This document shows positions 1 through 5,324 of a stretch of 6,427 bases of DNA, one piece after another. Numbering within the stretch: position 1 is the first letter of the stretch; each line of letters starts with the position of its first letter. The translations under genes were made by a program, and so were the position numbers. Under the pieces are notes generated by a model. It was not told the DNA's origin. It saw nothing but the letters and a program-made list of their open reading frames with translations, and did no database searches. Source of the stretch: Pseudomonadota bacterium (lineage in GTDB: Bacteria; Pseudomonadota; Gammaproteobacteria; CAMYNG01); NCBI GenBank assembly GCA_020347585.1, contig CP070733.1:1078255-1084681 (forward strand), written 5' to 3'.

Positions 1-210
1 GAATTCGCGCAGCGCTATAGTGCCTTCGTCATGCCGACTGTGGTGCTGGTGGACCACCGGGGACGCGAGCTGGCCCCGCGCCTGGTGGGCGTCACCACCC
101 CCGATTTTTACGGCGGCGATCTGGACGACGCCATTGACACGGCGCTTGGCAGATTGCGCCAATTCGCGATGCACCAGCGCGGCGAACGCGCGACTACGCC
201 CACCAACTAG
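1..210 (+). CDS. Thioredoxin-fold protein, C-terminal fragment (5' end outside window)
   Basis: This is the last 69 codons of a gene in frame 1, ending at TAG 208-210. The visible protein starts EFAQRYSAFVMPTVVLVDHR and continues through a Gly-Arg-Glu-Leu turn and an RLVG strand to a PDFYGGDLDDAI helix. The Met-Pro-Thr followed by a hydrophobic strand and an Asp-x-x-Gly turn is the typical cis-proline strand and the strand after it in thioredoxin folds. The active-site CxxC region would lie upstream, outside the window, so redox activity cannot be judged. The overall pattern resembles thioredoxin-related periplasmic proteins of the SoxW/COG2143 type. That assignment is an inference from a short piece. 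The charged, Thr-rich tail after the last helix looks unstructured. The gene converges on algR and its stop codon overlaps the algR stop. Confidence 0.72.
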   Translation, partial: EFAQRYSAFVMPTVVLVDHRGRELAPRLVGVTTPDFYGGDLDDAIDTALGRLRQFAMHQRGERATTPTN

Positions 211-944
211 TTTCCGCTGCGCATCCTTTTGCGCAATGCCGAGAGATGGCGGCGGCTTACCTGCAAGCGATCCTCGATGCCGCGCATGCGCACGTAACAG
301 TGTCCGTCGGAATCCTTTTCTAGCTTCTCGAGATAGGCGAGCGCCACCAGCGCGTTACGGTGCACGCGCTGAAAACGCTCCCCGAACTCGCCCTCCAACG
401 AGCGCAACGATTCATCGATCAGTACCTCCCCCCCTCCATGGCGCACGGTGATGTACTTTTGTTCCGCCTGGAAGTAGCGAATGTCATCTACATTCACCAA
501 CTGAATGTCTCCGTGCACCCGCGCGCTGATATGACTGCGGGCGGCGGGCTCAGCTCGGGCATTGTCCAGCGCGTTTAACTGTGCTCGGGTAACGCGCTTC
601 ACAGTATCCAGCGCAAGCGCCAGCTTTTCCTTGCGTATGGGTTTTAACAGATACGCGACGGCATGCGCATCGAAGGCGGCCAGCGCATATTCGTCGTAGG
701 CGGTGGTGAAGATCACCGCAGGTGGGTGCTCGAGCTTGCCGAGGTGGCGTGCGGTCTCAATGCCGTCCATGCCGGGCATCTGTATGTCGAGCAGCAGCAC
801 CTCGGGTTCGAGTTCGCTTGCCATCTGCAACGCCTGCTGGCCGTTGGCGGCCTCACCCACCACCTCGCCCGCGCCCAGTTCTTCCACCAGGGCCTGCAGG
901 CGACTGCGCGCCGGCATTTCGTCATCAACGATAAGGATCTTCAT
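207..944 (-). CDS. algR: LytTR-family response regulator, AlgR-like
   Basis: The product is 245 residues, close to Pseudomonas AlgR (about 248). Residues 1-115 are a receiver domain: acidic pair D7/D8, phospho-acceptor D53 in LLLDIQMPG, T80/T81 in the IFTTAYDEYAL strand, and K101 in LLKP. Residues about 137-240 are a LytTR DNA-binding domain, starting RSHISAR and containing QKYITVRH, the FQRVHRNALV segment and a final VSRRH. These blocks match AlgR closely as I remember it. The reading frame is open further upstream to 1097, but the added 51 residues are Arg/Pro/Thr-rich and lie antisense-frame within algZ, so ATG 944 just before KILIVDDE is chosen. The upstream ribosome-binding site is weak (AGAAAG), consistent with translational coupling to algZ, whose stop lies 20 nt inside this gene. 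The protein should bind DNA and regulate transcription in the cytoplasm; its targets are not visible here. Confidence 0.93.
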   Translation of the reverse strand: MKILIVDDEMPARSRLQALVEELGAGEVVGEAANGQQALQMASELEPEVLLLDIQMPGMDGIETARHLGKLEHPPAVIFTTAYDEYALAAFDAHAVAYLLKPIRKEKLALALDTVKRVTRAQLNALDNARAEPAARSHISARVHGDIQLVNVDDIRYFQAEQKYITVRHGGGEVLIDESLRSLEGEFGERFQRVHRNALVALAYLEKLEKDSDGHCYVRMRGIEDRLQVSRRHLSALRKRMRSGN

Positions 945-2025
945 CGCTTTCTGTATGGTAGGGGATGTTGATGCTGACCCGGTAGTGGGTCGCGTTGTCC
1001 TCGACCTGCACGGAATCACGCGGGCCGTAATACATGGCAAGCCGTTCGCGGATATTGTCCATGGCCAGGCGGTTGCCCTCGCGGTGGGCCGTGGCATCCG
1101 CGCCGGGGCTTGGATTGGTGATATCTATCTGCAAGCGCCTGCCATCCATCCTCCCCGCTATCGTTACGGTGCCGCCTTCGACCTGGCGCTCGATGCCGTG
1201 GTAGATCGCATTCTCAACCAAGGGCTGTAGTGTGAGCGGGGGAATCAGCGCATCGCCGGGCAGCGTCTCAGTGCGCCAGGCCACGTGCAGCCTCTCGCCA
1301 AGGCGCAGCCCCTCGATGTGCAAGTACCTGCGGCACAGTTCGAGCTCCTCTTCCAGCGTAATACGATTGCGCGCGTCGCGCAGGCTGGCGCGGAACAGGT
1401 CGGCCAGGTCCTCGACAGCAAGCTCTGCCTGCTCGGGTTGGCTGCGCGTCAGGCTGGCTATGGTATTCATGCTGTTAAACAGGAAGTGCGGGCGAATGCG
1501 TGACTGTAGCGCCTGCAGCCGGGCCTCGGCCTCGGTGCGGGTGTTACGCTTCCACTGGTGCTGCACGTAAAAGTAGCGCAGCACCAGCGCGCTAACGATG
1601 CCGCCGATGGCCAGGTTGCGCCACAGGAACTCCCAGTGCCCCACCGGAATCGGTACAAAACCCGCGAACGAGCGGTGCAGCAGCCAAAAGGTCCCCTCGC
1701 TCATCAGGGCGATGATACCGAGCAGTATGGCCAGTGTGATCACCACAACCCAAGCGGTTTTGAGGCGGCACAGCAAGGGGCGCACCAAGCACAGCAGGGC
1801 GCAGCTTGTTAGGGCGTTCCACTGTACGAATACTGAAATCATACCCAGGTCGCTCCAGCGATCGGCGGTGTTGGGGCCCAGCGGCGCCAGAGTCAGCACG
1901 AACGCGAACAATTGCGCGATCAACACCACCGCGGACACCATGCGAATGCCGCAGAAGTTGGGCAGGAACAGGTCCTCGCACCCGGGAGCGTCCTCGTTGA
2001 GGTTTATGGTCGGCAGTTTCGCCAT
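925..2025 (-). CDS. algZ: LytS-family sensor histidine kinase, AlgZ/FimS-like
   Basis: The product is a 366-residue inner-membrane sensor kinase. It begins with a short cytoplasmic stretch containing LFLPNFCGIR, a block typical of AlgZ proteins. About four hydrophobic segments follow (near residues 27-48, 62-84, 91-108 and 136-153). The His_kinase motif is RIRPHFLFNSMNTIAS, with the likely phosphorylated H180. The ATPase part has an N-box at 266-278 (LQPLVENAIYHGI, N272) and a reduced G-box region EGNRLAMDNIRERL at 316-329 that lacks the usual glycine pairs of LytS kinases. Loss of standard kinase boxes is known for Pseudomonas AlgZ, so this need not mean inactivity. Start ATG 2025 gives the family-like N-terminus, although no good Shine-Dalgarno is seen. 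The gene is divergent from argH and overlaps algR by 20 nt, so the two form one operon and signal to each other. Confidence 0.92.
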   Translation of the reverse strand: MAKLPTINLNEDAPGCEDLFLPNFCGIRMVSAVVLIAQLFAFVLTLAPLGPNTADRWSDLGMISVFVQWNALTSCALLCLVRPLLCRLKTAWVVVITLAILLGIIALMSEGTFWLLHRSFAGFVPIPVGHWEFLWRNLAIGGIVSALVLRYFYVQHQWKRNTRTEAEARLQALQSRIRPHFLFNSMNTIASLTRSQPEQAELAVEDLADLFRASLRDARNRITLEEELELCRRYLHIEGLRLGERLHVAWRTETLPGDALIPPLTLQPLVENAIYHGIERQVEGGTVTIAGRMDGRRLQIDITNPSPGADATAHREGNRLAMDNIRERLAMYYGPRDSVQVEDNATHYRVSINIPYHTESDEDPYR

Positions 2026-2044
2026 ACGTTATTCGCTGTCAGTC

Positions 2045-2076
2045 CCGGCCGTGCCGGTTGCCTTGCCGCGTGCGGC
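2045..2076. repeat. Two GC-rich inverted repeats between algZ and argH
   Basis: Two short perfect inverted repeats lie side by side. At 2045-2057 CCGGC and GCCGG flank CGT. At 2065-2076 GCCGC and GCGGC flank GT. Both sit in the presumed 5' leader or promoter of algZ (minus strand) and upstream of the argH -10. They could be protein-binding sites or leader hairpins, or chance in GC-rich DNA. No known operator was recognised. Confidence 0.4.
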
Positions 2077-2079
2077 CCC

Positions 2080-2110
2080 TTGTTCATGCCAGTTGGTCAT
2101 AAGCTATACT
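2080..2110 (+). promoter_or_regulatory. Candidate argH promoter
   Basis: TATACT at 2105-2110 is a good sigma-70 -10 hexamer. The only possible -35 is TTGTTC at 2080-2085 with a long 19-bp spacer (or TGTTCA one base later with 18). Transcription would start near 2117, leaving a leader of roughly 34 nt before ATG 2151. A weak Shine-Dalgarno-like CGGA lies at 2139-2142, 8 nt from the start. No ARG box was identified by eye. The algZ promoter on the opposite strand must lie in the same 125-bp gap, but no convincing hexamer pair was found for it. Confidence 0.45.
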
Positions 2111-2150
2111 GCGCGCGTATACCATCGCACGGCACAACCGGAATACGCGC

Positions 2151-3539
2151 ATGAGCAACGAGCACGAAAAACCCTGGTCCGGTCGCTTTACCGAACCCAC
2201 CGATGCCTTCGTCGAGGCGTTTGGCGCTTCGGTGGGTTTCGACAAGCGCATGTATCGGCATGATATCGCGGGTTCGATCGCCCATGCACGCATGTTGGCC
2301 CATGTCGGCGTGCTCACCGCTGATGAGTGCAGCGCCATCGTCGAGGGGCTGCAGGATATCCAGCTTGATATCGAGCGCGGTGAGTTCGCGTGGACTATCG
2401 CGCTCGAGGACGTGCACATGAATATCGAAGCGAGGCTCACCGACCGCATCGGGGATGTCGGCAAGAAGCTGCACACCGCCCGCTCGCGCAACGACCAGGT
2501 CGCTACTGGTATGCGGCTGTATCTCAGGGATGAAATCGACACTATCGCGGCGGAACTTAAGCGTCTGCAGGAAGGCGTCCTCGAGGTGGCCGAGCGCGAG
2601 GCCGAAACCATCATGCCCGGGTTTACGCATTTGCAGATCGCGCAGCCAGTGACCTTCGGCCATCACATGCTGGCGTGGTTTGAGATGTTGATGCGCGACC
2701 ACGAGCGCCTGGCGGCGTGCCGCCGGCGCGTCAACGTAATGCCGTTGGGGGCAGCCGCGCTGGCCGGCACGAGTTATCCTGTCGACCGCGAGTTCACTGC
2801 GCGCGAATTGGGCTTCGAGGGCATCGCAGAAAATTCGCTGGACGCAGTATCCGATCGCGATTTTGTTATCGAGTTCGTTGCGGCCGCAGCGACGCTCATG
2901 ATGCACCTGTCGCGCTTTTCCGAGGAACTGGTGTTGTGGAGTTCGGCACAGTTCGACTTCGTCGACCTGGGAGACAGCTTTTGCACCGGGTCCAGCATCA
3001 TGCCGCAGAAAAAAAATCCCGATGTACCTGAACTGGTGCGGGGCAAGGCGGCGCGTGTGCAGGGACACCTGGTGGCGCTGCTTACCCTGATGAAAGGTCA
3101 GCCGCTTGCCTACAACAAGGACAACCAGGAGGACAAGGAGCCGTTGTTCGACACCGTCGATACGGTGCGCGGGTCGCTGCGCGTGTATGCCGACATGCTC
3201 CGGCAGATGCAGGTCAAGCGCGAAAATCTCTACGCCGCTGCGCTGCGTGGCTATGCGACCGCCACCGACCTTGCCGACTACCTGGTGCGCAAGGGTGTGG
3301 CGTTTCGCGATGCGCACAGTATCGTCGGCCAGGCGGTGCGCTTCGGCATCGACAACGGCAAGGACCTCTCTGAGATGTCCATCGACGAGCTGCGCGGTTT
3401 TTCCGACATCATCGACGATGACGTATTTGCGGTGCTGACGCTCGAGGGTTCTGTTGCGGCGCGTGATCATCTCGGGGGGACGGCGCCAGTGCAGGTGAAG
3501 GCTGCGGTGGAACAGGCGCGCCATCGGCTGCTCCAATAG
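2151..3539 (+). CDS. argH: Argininosuccinate lyase
   Basis: The product is 462 residues, the normal length for this enzyme. It cleaves argininosuccinate to arginine and fumarate, the last step of arginine biosynthesis, as a cytoplasmic homotetramer of the fumarase/aspartase superfamily. Diagnostic features are the N-terminal KPWSGRF, ALEDVHMNIE at 84-93, TARSRNDQVATG at 109-120, GFTHLQIAQPVTFGHH at 157-172 (conserved T159-H160), and the superfamily signature GSSIMPQKKNPD at 280-291, which holds the catalytic-loop serine. No key residue appears missing. ATG 2151 puts KPWSGRF at the usual distance from the N-terminus. The gene is monocistronic: algZ is divergent upstream and a strong terminator follows about 30 nt after the stop. 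In Pseudomonas argH is likewise divergent from the algZ-algR pair. Confidence 0.98.
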   Translation: MSNEHEKPWSGRFTEPTDAFVEAFGASVGFDKRMYRHDIAGSIAHARMLAHVGVLTADECSAIVEGLQDIQLDIERGEFAWTIALEDVHMNIEARLTDRIGDVGKKLHTARSRNDQVATGMRLYLRDEIDTIAAELKRLQEGVLEVAEREAETIMPGFTHLQIAQPVTFGHHMLAWFEMLMRDHERLAACRRRVNVMPLGAAALAGTSYPVDREFTARELGFEGIAENSLDAVSDRDFVIEFVAAAATLMMHLSRFSEELVLWSSAQFDFVDLGDSFCTGSSIMPQKKNPDVPELVRGKAARVQGHLVALLTLMKGQPLAYNKDNQEDKEPLFDTVDTVRGSLRVYADMLRQMQVKRENLYAAALRGYATATDLADYLVRKGVAFRDAHSIVGQAVRFGIDNGKDLSEMSIDELRGFSDIIDDDVFAVLTLEGSVAARDHLGGTAPVQVKAAVEQARHRLLQ

Positions 3540-3566
3540 CGGGTTATTCCATTCGGTCCGTTAACG

Positions 3567-3595
3567 AAAAGCCACCCCGCAGGGTGGCTTTTTTT
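3567..3595 (+). terminator. Rho-independent terminator of argH, possibly bidirectional
   Basis: GCCACCC (3571-3577) and GGGTGGC (3582-3588) form a perfect 7-bp GC-rich stem with loop CGCA. The stem is followed by seven T (3589-3595), and four A at 3567-3570 pair with the first of them. This is a textbook intrinsic terminator 27 nt after the argH stop. The upstream A run gives a TTTT tract on the minus strand, so the hairpin may also stop transcription from the converging GGDEF gene, though less strongly. Confidence 0.93.
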
Positions 3596-3633
3596 GATTG
3601 AGCAGGTGCAAGGCCTTCGGCCCCGCGGCTGTG

Positions 3634-4467
3634 TTACGCTGCGTCGCTGTTTTTACTCAGCATCTCGCGTGCGCGCTGCATCAGCATACCGGTGTCGTCG
3701 CCCTTGCGCCATTCGGCCACACCGAAGCTGGTGGCCACAGCCAGTACTTCGTCCGAATCCTCGAGTTCCAGTTCCTGCAGCATCGCATGTATCTTGGAGG
3801 CAAGTTTTTCGGCCGCCGCGTGCGAGGTTTCGGGGAGAATGAACAGAAACTCGTTCTCGTCGAGCCGGCCAATCACGTCGGCCCAACGCATCTGGTCGTT
3901 GAGCAGATGGCCAATGGAGATGACGATCCGCGTCGCCTCTTCGTCGCCGCGTTGCTCGAAATAGTCCTGGTACGCATCGAGGTGCATGATGACCACCGAC
4001 AGGGGGTTGTTGTAGCGCCGGCTGCGCGAGACCTGTGGCTCGAGAACCTGCAGCAGCGCGCGGCGGTTGGCCAGGCCGGTCGTGGCATCGATCGGACGCA
4101 GGTCTTCAAGCTGAGCCAGCAACTGGTCGCGCTCGTTGACCAGCGCGTGCGAGACGCTGACGTCTACGTAGTAGTTGACCTGTCCTTTGCCGTCGCTGAG
4201 CGGTACGCCGGTGCTCACCAGCCAGCAATCGCCGCCCTTGCCGTCGGGTACGCGGAACGGCCCGCCCGGTTGCAGCAGCGACTTGAGTTTTGCGTCGATG
4301 GTCATGGCGTTGCTGCCTACCACCGCGGCCGCGGCGCCGGCGCCAATCAGCTCGGCGAGCGCGTCGTTTATCCAGCTTACCCTGCCGCCGCTGTCGAGCA
4401 GCAGCGCGCCGACCGGGCAGGTCTGTAACAGGCGTTGGAGTTCCTTGTGGTCCAGTTGGTCGAGCAT
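3634..4467 (-). CDS. PAS-GGDEF protein with degenerate active site (DENEF)
   Basis: The product is 277 residues with no membrane segment, so probably cytoplasmic. Residues about 8-110 look like a PAS sensor domain (CPVGALLLDSGGRVSWINDA, later a GxPLSDGKG turn), followed by a short helical linker at 106-124. Residues about 125-273 are a GGDEF domain, opening with DATTGLANRRALL. The GGDEF signature itself is DENEF (203-207, in GRLDENEFLFILPE). The guanine-binding Asn of the canonical FKxxND block is replaced (LDAYQDYFEQRGD, 163-174), and the GHxxGD block is lost. Diguanylate cyclase activity is therefore unlikely. An RxxD motif (R194-D197), at the correct five-residue distance before DENEF, is retained and could bind c-di-GMP. 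ATG 4467 is preferred over the in-frame ATG at 4548 because GGGGGTGA lies four bases upstream and the PAS domain follows at once. Partners are unknown. Confidence 0.85.
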   Translation of the reverse strand: MLDQLDHKELQRLLQTCPVGALLLDSGGRVSWINDALAELIGAGAAAAVVGSNAMTIDAKLKSLLQPGGPFRVPDGKGGDCWLVSTGVPLSDGKGQVNYYVDVSVSHALVNERDQLLAQLEDLRPIDATTGLANRRALLQVLEPQVSRSRRYNNPLSVVIMHLDAYQDYFEQRGDEEATRIVISIGHLLNDQMRWADVIGRLDENEFLFILPETSHAAAEKLASKIHAMLQELELEDSDEVLAVATSFGVAEWRKGDDTGMLMQRAREMLSKNSDAA

Positions 4468-4471
4468 GGCA

Positions 4472-4479
4472 TCACCCCC
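4472..4479 (-). promoter_or_regulatory. Ribosome-binding site of the GGDEF gene
   Basis: On the minus strand GGGGGTGA is followed by TGCC and then ATG 4467. It is the only purine-rich Shine-Dalgarno candidate near either in-frame start, and it decides for the shorter 277-residue product over the 304-residue one starting at 4548. Confidence 0.6.
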
Positions 4480-4504
4480 GTAGTTGTCCCTGTGTTCGAC
4501 CGTT

Positions 4505-4523
4505 ATCGGCACACAGCGCCGAT
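4505..4523 (-). repeat. Short inverted repeat in the GGDEF gene leader
   Basis: ATCGGC (4505-4510) and GCCGAT (4518-4523) are perfect inverted repeats around a 7-nt loop. If transcription starts near 4523, they form a hairpin at the 5' end of the minus-strand mRNA, about 38 nt before the start codon. It could stabilise the mRNA or serve as an operator; the length is short enough for chance. Confidence 0.35.
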
Positions 4524-4529
4524 TCCTAT

Positions 4530-4535
4530 AGTGTA
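4530..4535 (-). promoter_or_regulatory. Candidate -10 for the GGDEF gene
   Basis: On the minus strand TACACT (4535 to 4530) is a fair sigma-70 -10 hexamer, with no recognisable -35 at 16-18 bp. An activator-dependent promoter would explain the missing -35. The CRP-type palindrome is centred at 4587.5, about 62-65 bp upstream of the expected transcription start, near the class I CRP position (-61.5). Confidence 0.35.
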
Positions 4536-4579
4536 GCTGGTCCTGCATGCTGCGCCCCGGGGGCGAAATTGTCGCAAGG

Positions 4580-4595
4580 TGTGACCTGCGTCACA
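4580..4595. promoter_or_regulatory. CRP/Vfr-type binding site
   Basis: TGTGACCTGCGTCACA matches the CRP consensus TGTGA-N6-TCACA at all ten defined positions, and one further base pair on each inner side is symmetric. It lies in the 189-bp gap between the divergent GGDEF gene and the DUF938 gene, 62 bp before the latter's ATG. CRP family members (CRP, Vfr, and with variant sequences FNR) bind such palindromes. The site could act on either promoter. Binding and direction are inferred. Confidence 0.72.
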
Positions 4596-4621
4596 TCCAC
4601 TCACCGCCACGCCGACACTGG

Positions 4622-4627
4622 TATCAT
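4622..4627 (+). promoter_or_regulatory. Candidate -10 for the DUF938 gene
   Basis: TATCAT lies 29 bp before ATG 4657. No good -35 is found at the proper spacing, which is common in CRP-activated promoters. The CRP-type site would be centred about 46 bp upstream of the expected start, slightly off the standard class II position (-41.5). This makes the assignment tentative. Confidence 0.3.
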
Positions 4628-4656
4628 GGCGGCTGCTGCATTGTGCGAGCCATGCC

Positions 4657-5247
4657 ATGAAGCCGTTTTCCGAGGCTAGCGAACAGAACAAGCTCCCGAT
4701 ACTCGCCGTGTTGTGCGAACAGCTTGTGCGGGCCGACAGCGTGCTAGAAATCGGCAGCGGCACCGGCCAGCACGCGGTGCATTTCGCGCGGCAGCTGCCG
4801 CACCTGGAGTGGATCGCGACAGATGTCGAGGAGAACATTCCCGGCATCCTCGCTTGGGTTAGCGAAGCGCACCTGCCCAACCTGCGCGGCCCTTTCCGGC
4901 TCGACGTCAATGCCGCGCAGTGGCCAGTAACACAGGTCGACGGCGTGTTCAGCGCCAATACGACCCACATCATGGACTGGCAGAGCGTGGAGAACATGTA
5001 TAAAGGAATCGGCCGGGTGCTCTCGCCCGGCGGCGTGTTCTGCCTGTACGGGCCGTTCAATTACGACGGTGCGTACATCAGCGACAGCAACGTGCGCTTC
5101 GACCTGTGGCTCCGGCAGCGCGACGCCGCCAGCGGCATTCGCGACTTCAACGACCTCGACCGATTGGCCCGCGACAACGGCATGATCCTCACCCGCGACT
5201 ACGAGATGCCGGTCAATAACCGCACCCTTGTGTGGCGCAAGGCCTGA
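4657..5247 (+). CDS. DUF938-family SAM-dependent methyltransferase-like protein
   Basis: The product is 196 residues, about the normal size for DUF938 proteins (roughly 200). The N-terminal KPFSEASEQNKLPIL is the family hallmark. A Rossmann-type SAM-binding motif I, VLEIGSGTGQHA, is at 29-40, then an acidic strand end WIATDVEEN at 52-60, RLDV at 81-84, and the strand GVFSANTTHIMDW at 96-108. A conserved GRVLSPGGVFCLYGPF block is at 119-134. No signal peptide or membrane segment is seen. The methyl acceptor of this family is unknown to me, so only the fold is assigned. ATG 4657 directly precedes the conserved N-terminus; the Shine-Dalgarno is poor. The gene follows a CRP-type site and lies 77 bp before cti on the same strand, so the two may be cotranscribed. 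Confidence 0.9.
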   Translation: MKPFSEASEQNKLPILAVLCEQLVRADSVLEIGSGTGQHAVHFARQLPHLEWIATDVEENIPGILAWVSEAHLPNLRGPFRLDVNAAQWPVTQVDGVFSANTTHIMDWQSVENMYKGIGRVLSPGGVFCLYGPFNYDGAYISDSNVRFDLWLRQRDAASGIRDFNDLDRLARDNGMILTRDYEMPVNNRTLVWRKA

Positions 5248-5283
5248 ACCGCATACAAGGCGGCGTGGTATCCTCCTCTGTCG

Positions 5284-5301
5284 GCGCGCAAACTTGCGTG
5301 C
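5284..5301 (+). repeat. Inverted repeat between the DUF938 gene and cti
   Basis: GCGCGCA (5284-5290) and TGCGTGC (5295-5301) pair in RNA over seven positions with one G-U, around loop AACT. No T tract follows, so it is not an intrinsic terminator. It lies in the 77-bp spacer and ends 23 nt before the cti start. It could be a processing or attenuating hairpin, or simply chance. No convincing separate cti promoter was seen in this spacer. Confidence 0.4.
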
Positions 5302-5324
5302 AGCAAGGCAGCAGAGCGTAAATT

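Noticed and set aside
20..451. 143-codon plus-strand frame at the left end
   Set aside because: It runs out of frame through the thioredoxin-fold gene into antisense algR. Its Arg/Pro/Cys-rich composition is typical of a wrong frame in GC-rich DNA.
945..1097. 51-codon N-terminal extension of algR
   Set aside because: The added residues are Arg/Thr/Pro-rich and overlap the algZ 3' end in another frame. The receiver domain starts right at the internal Met (944), as in known AlgR proteins.
703..1230. 175-codon plus-strand frame across the algR/algZ junction
   Set aside because: It is a shadow of two well-supported minus-strand genes; its sequence is low-complexity Ser/Ala-rich with no domain.
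2097..3536. 479-codon open frame on the minus strand, antisense to argH
   Set aside because: It mirrors argH almost end to end. Its His/Arg/Gln-rich translation has no recognisable domain, and argH has all family motifs. Long antisense frames are common in GC-rich coding DNA.
3612..3622. GGCC-TTC-GGCC hairpin as a terminator of the GGDEF gene
   Set aside because: The stem is only 4 bp and no T tract follows on the minus strand. The nearby 3567-3595 hairpin is a better terminator for both directions.
3598..4428. 276-codon open frame on the plus strand, antisense to the GGDEF gene
   Set aside because: It lies inside the PAS-GGDEF gene, shows no family motif, and would start inside the argH terminator region without a promoter or ribosome-binding site.
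4555..4562. CCCCGGGG palindrome as an operator
   Set aside because: It is an 8-bp self-complementary run in GC-rich DNA with no match to a known site; chance is the simplest explanation.
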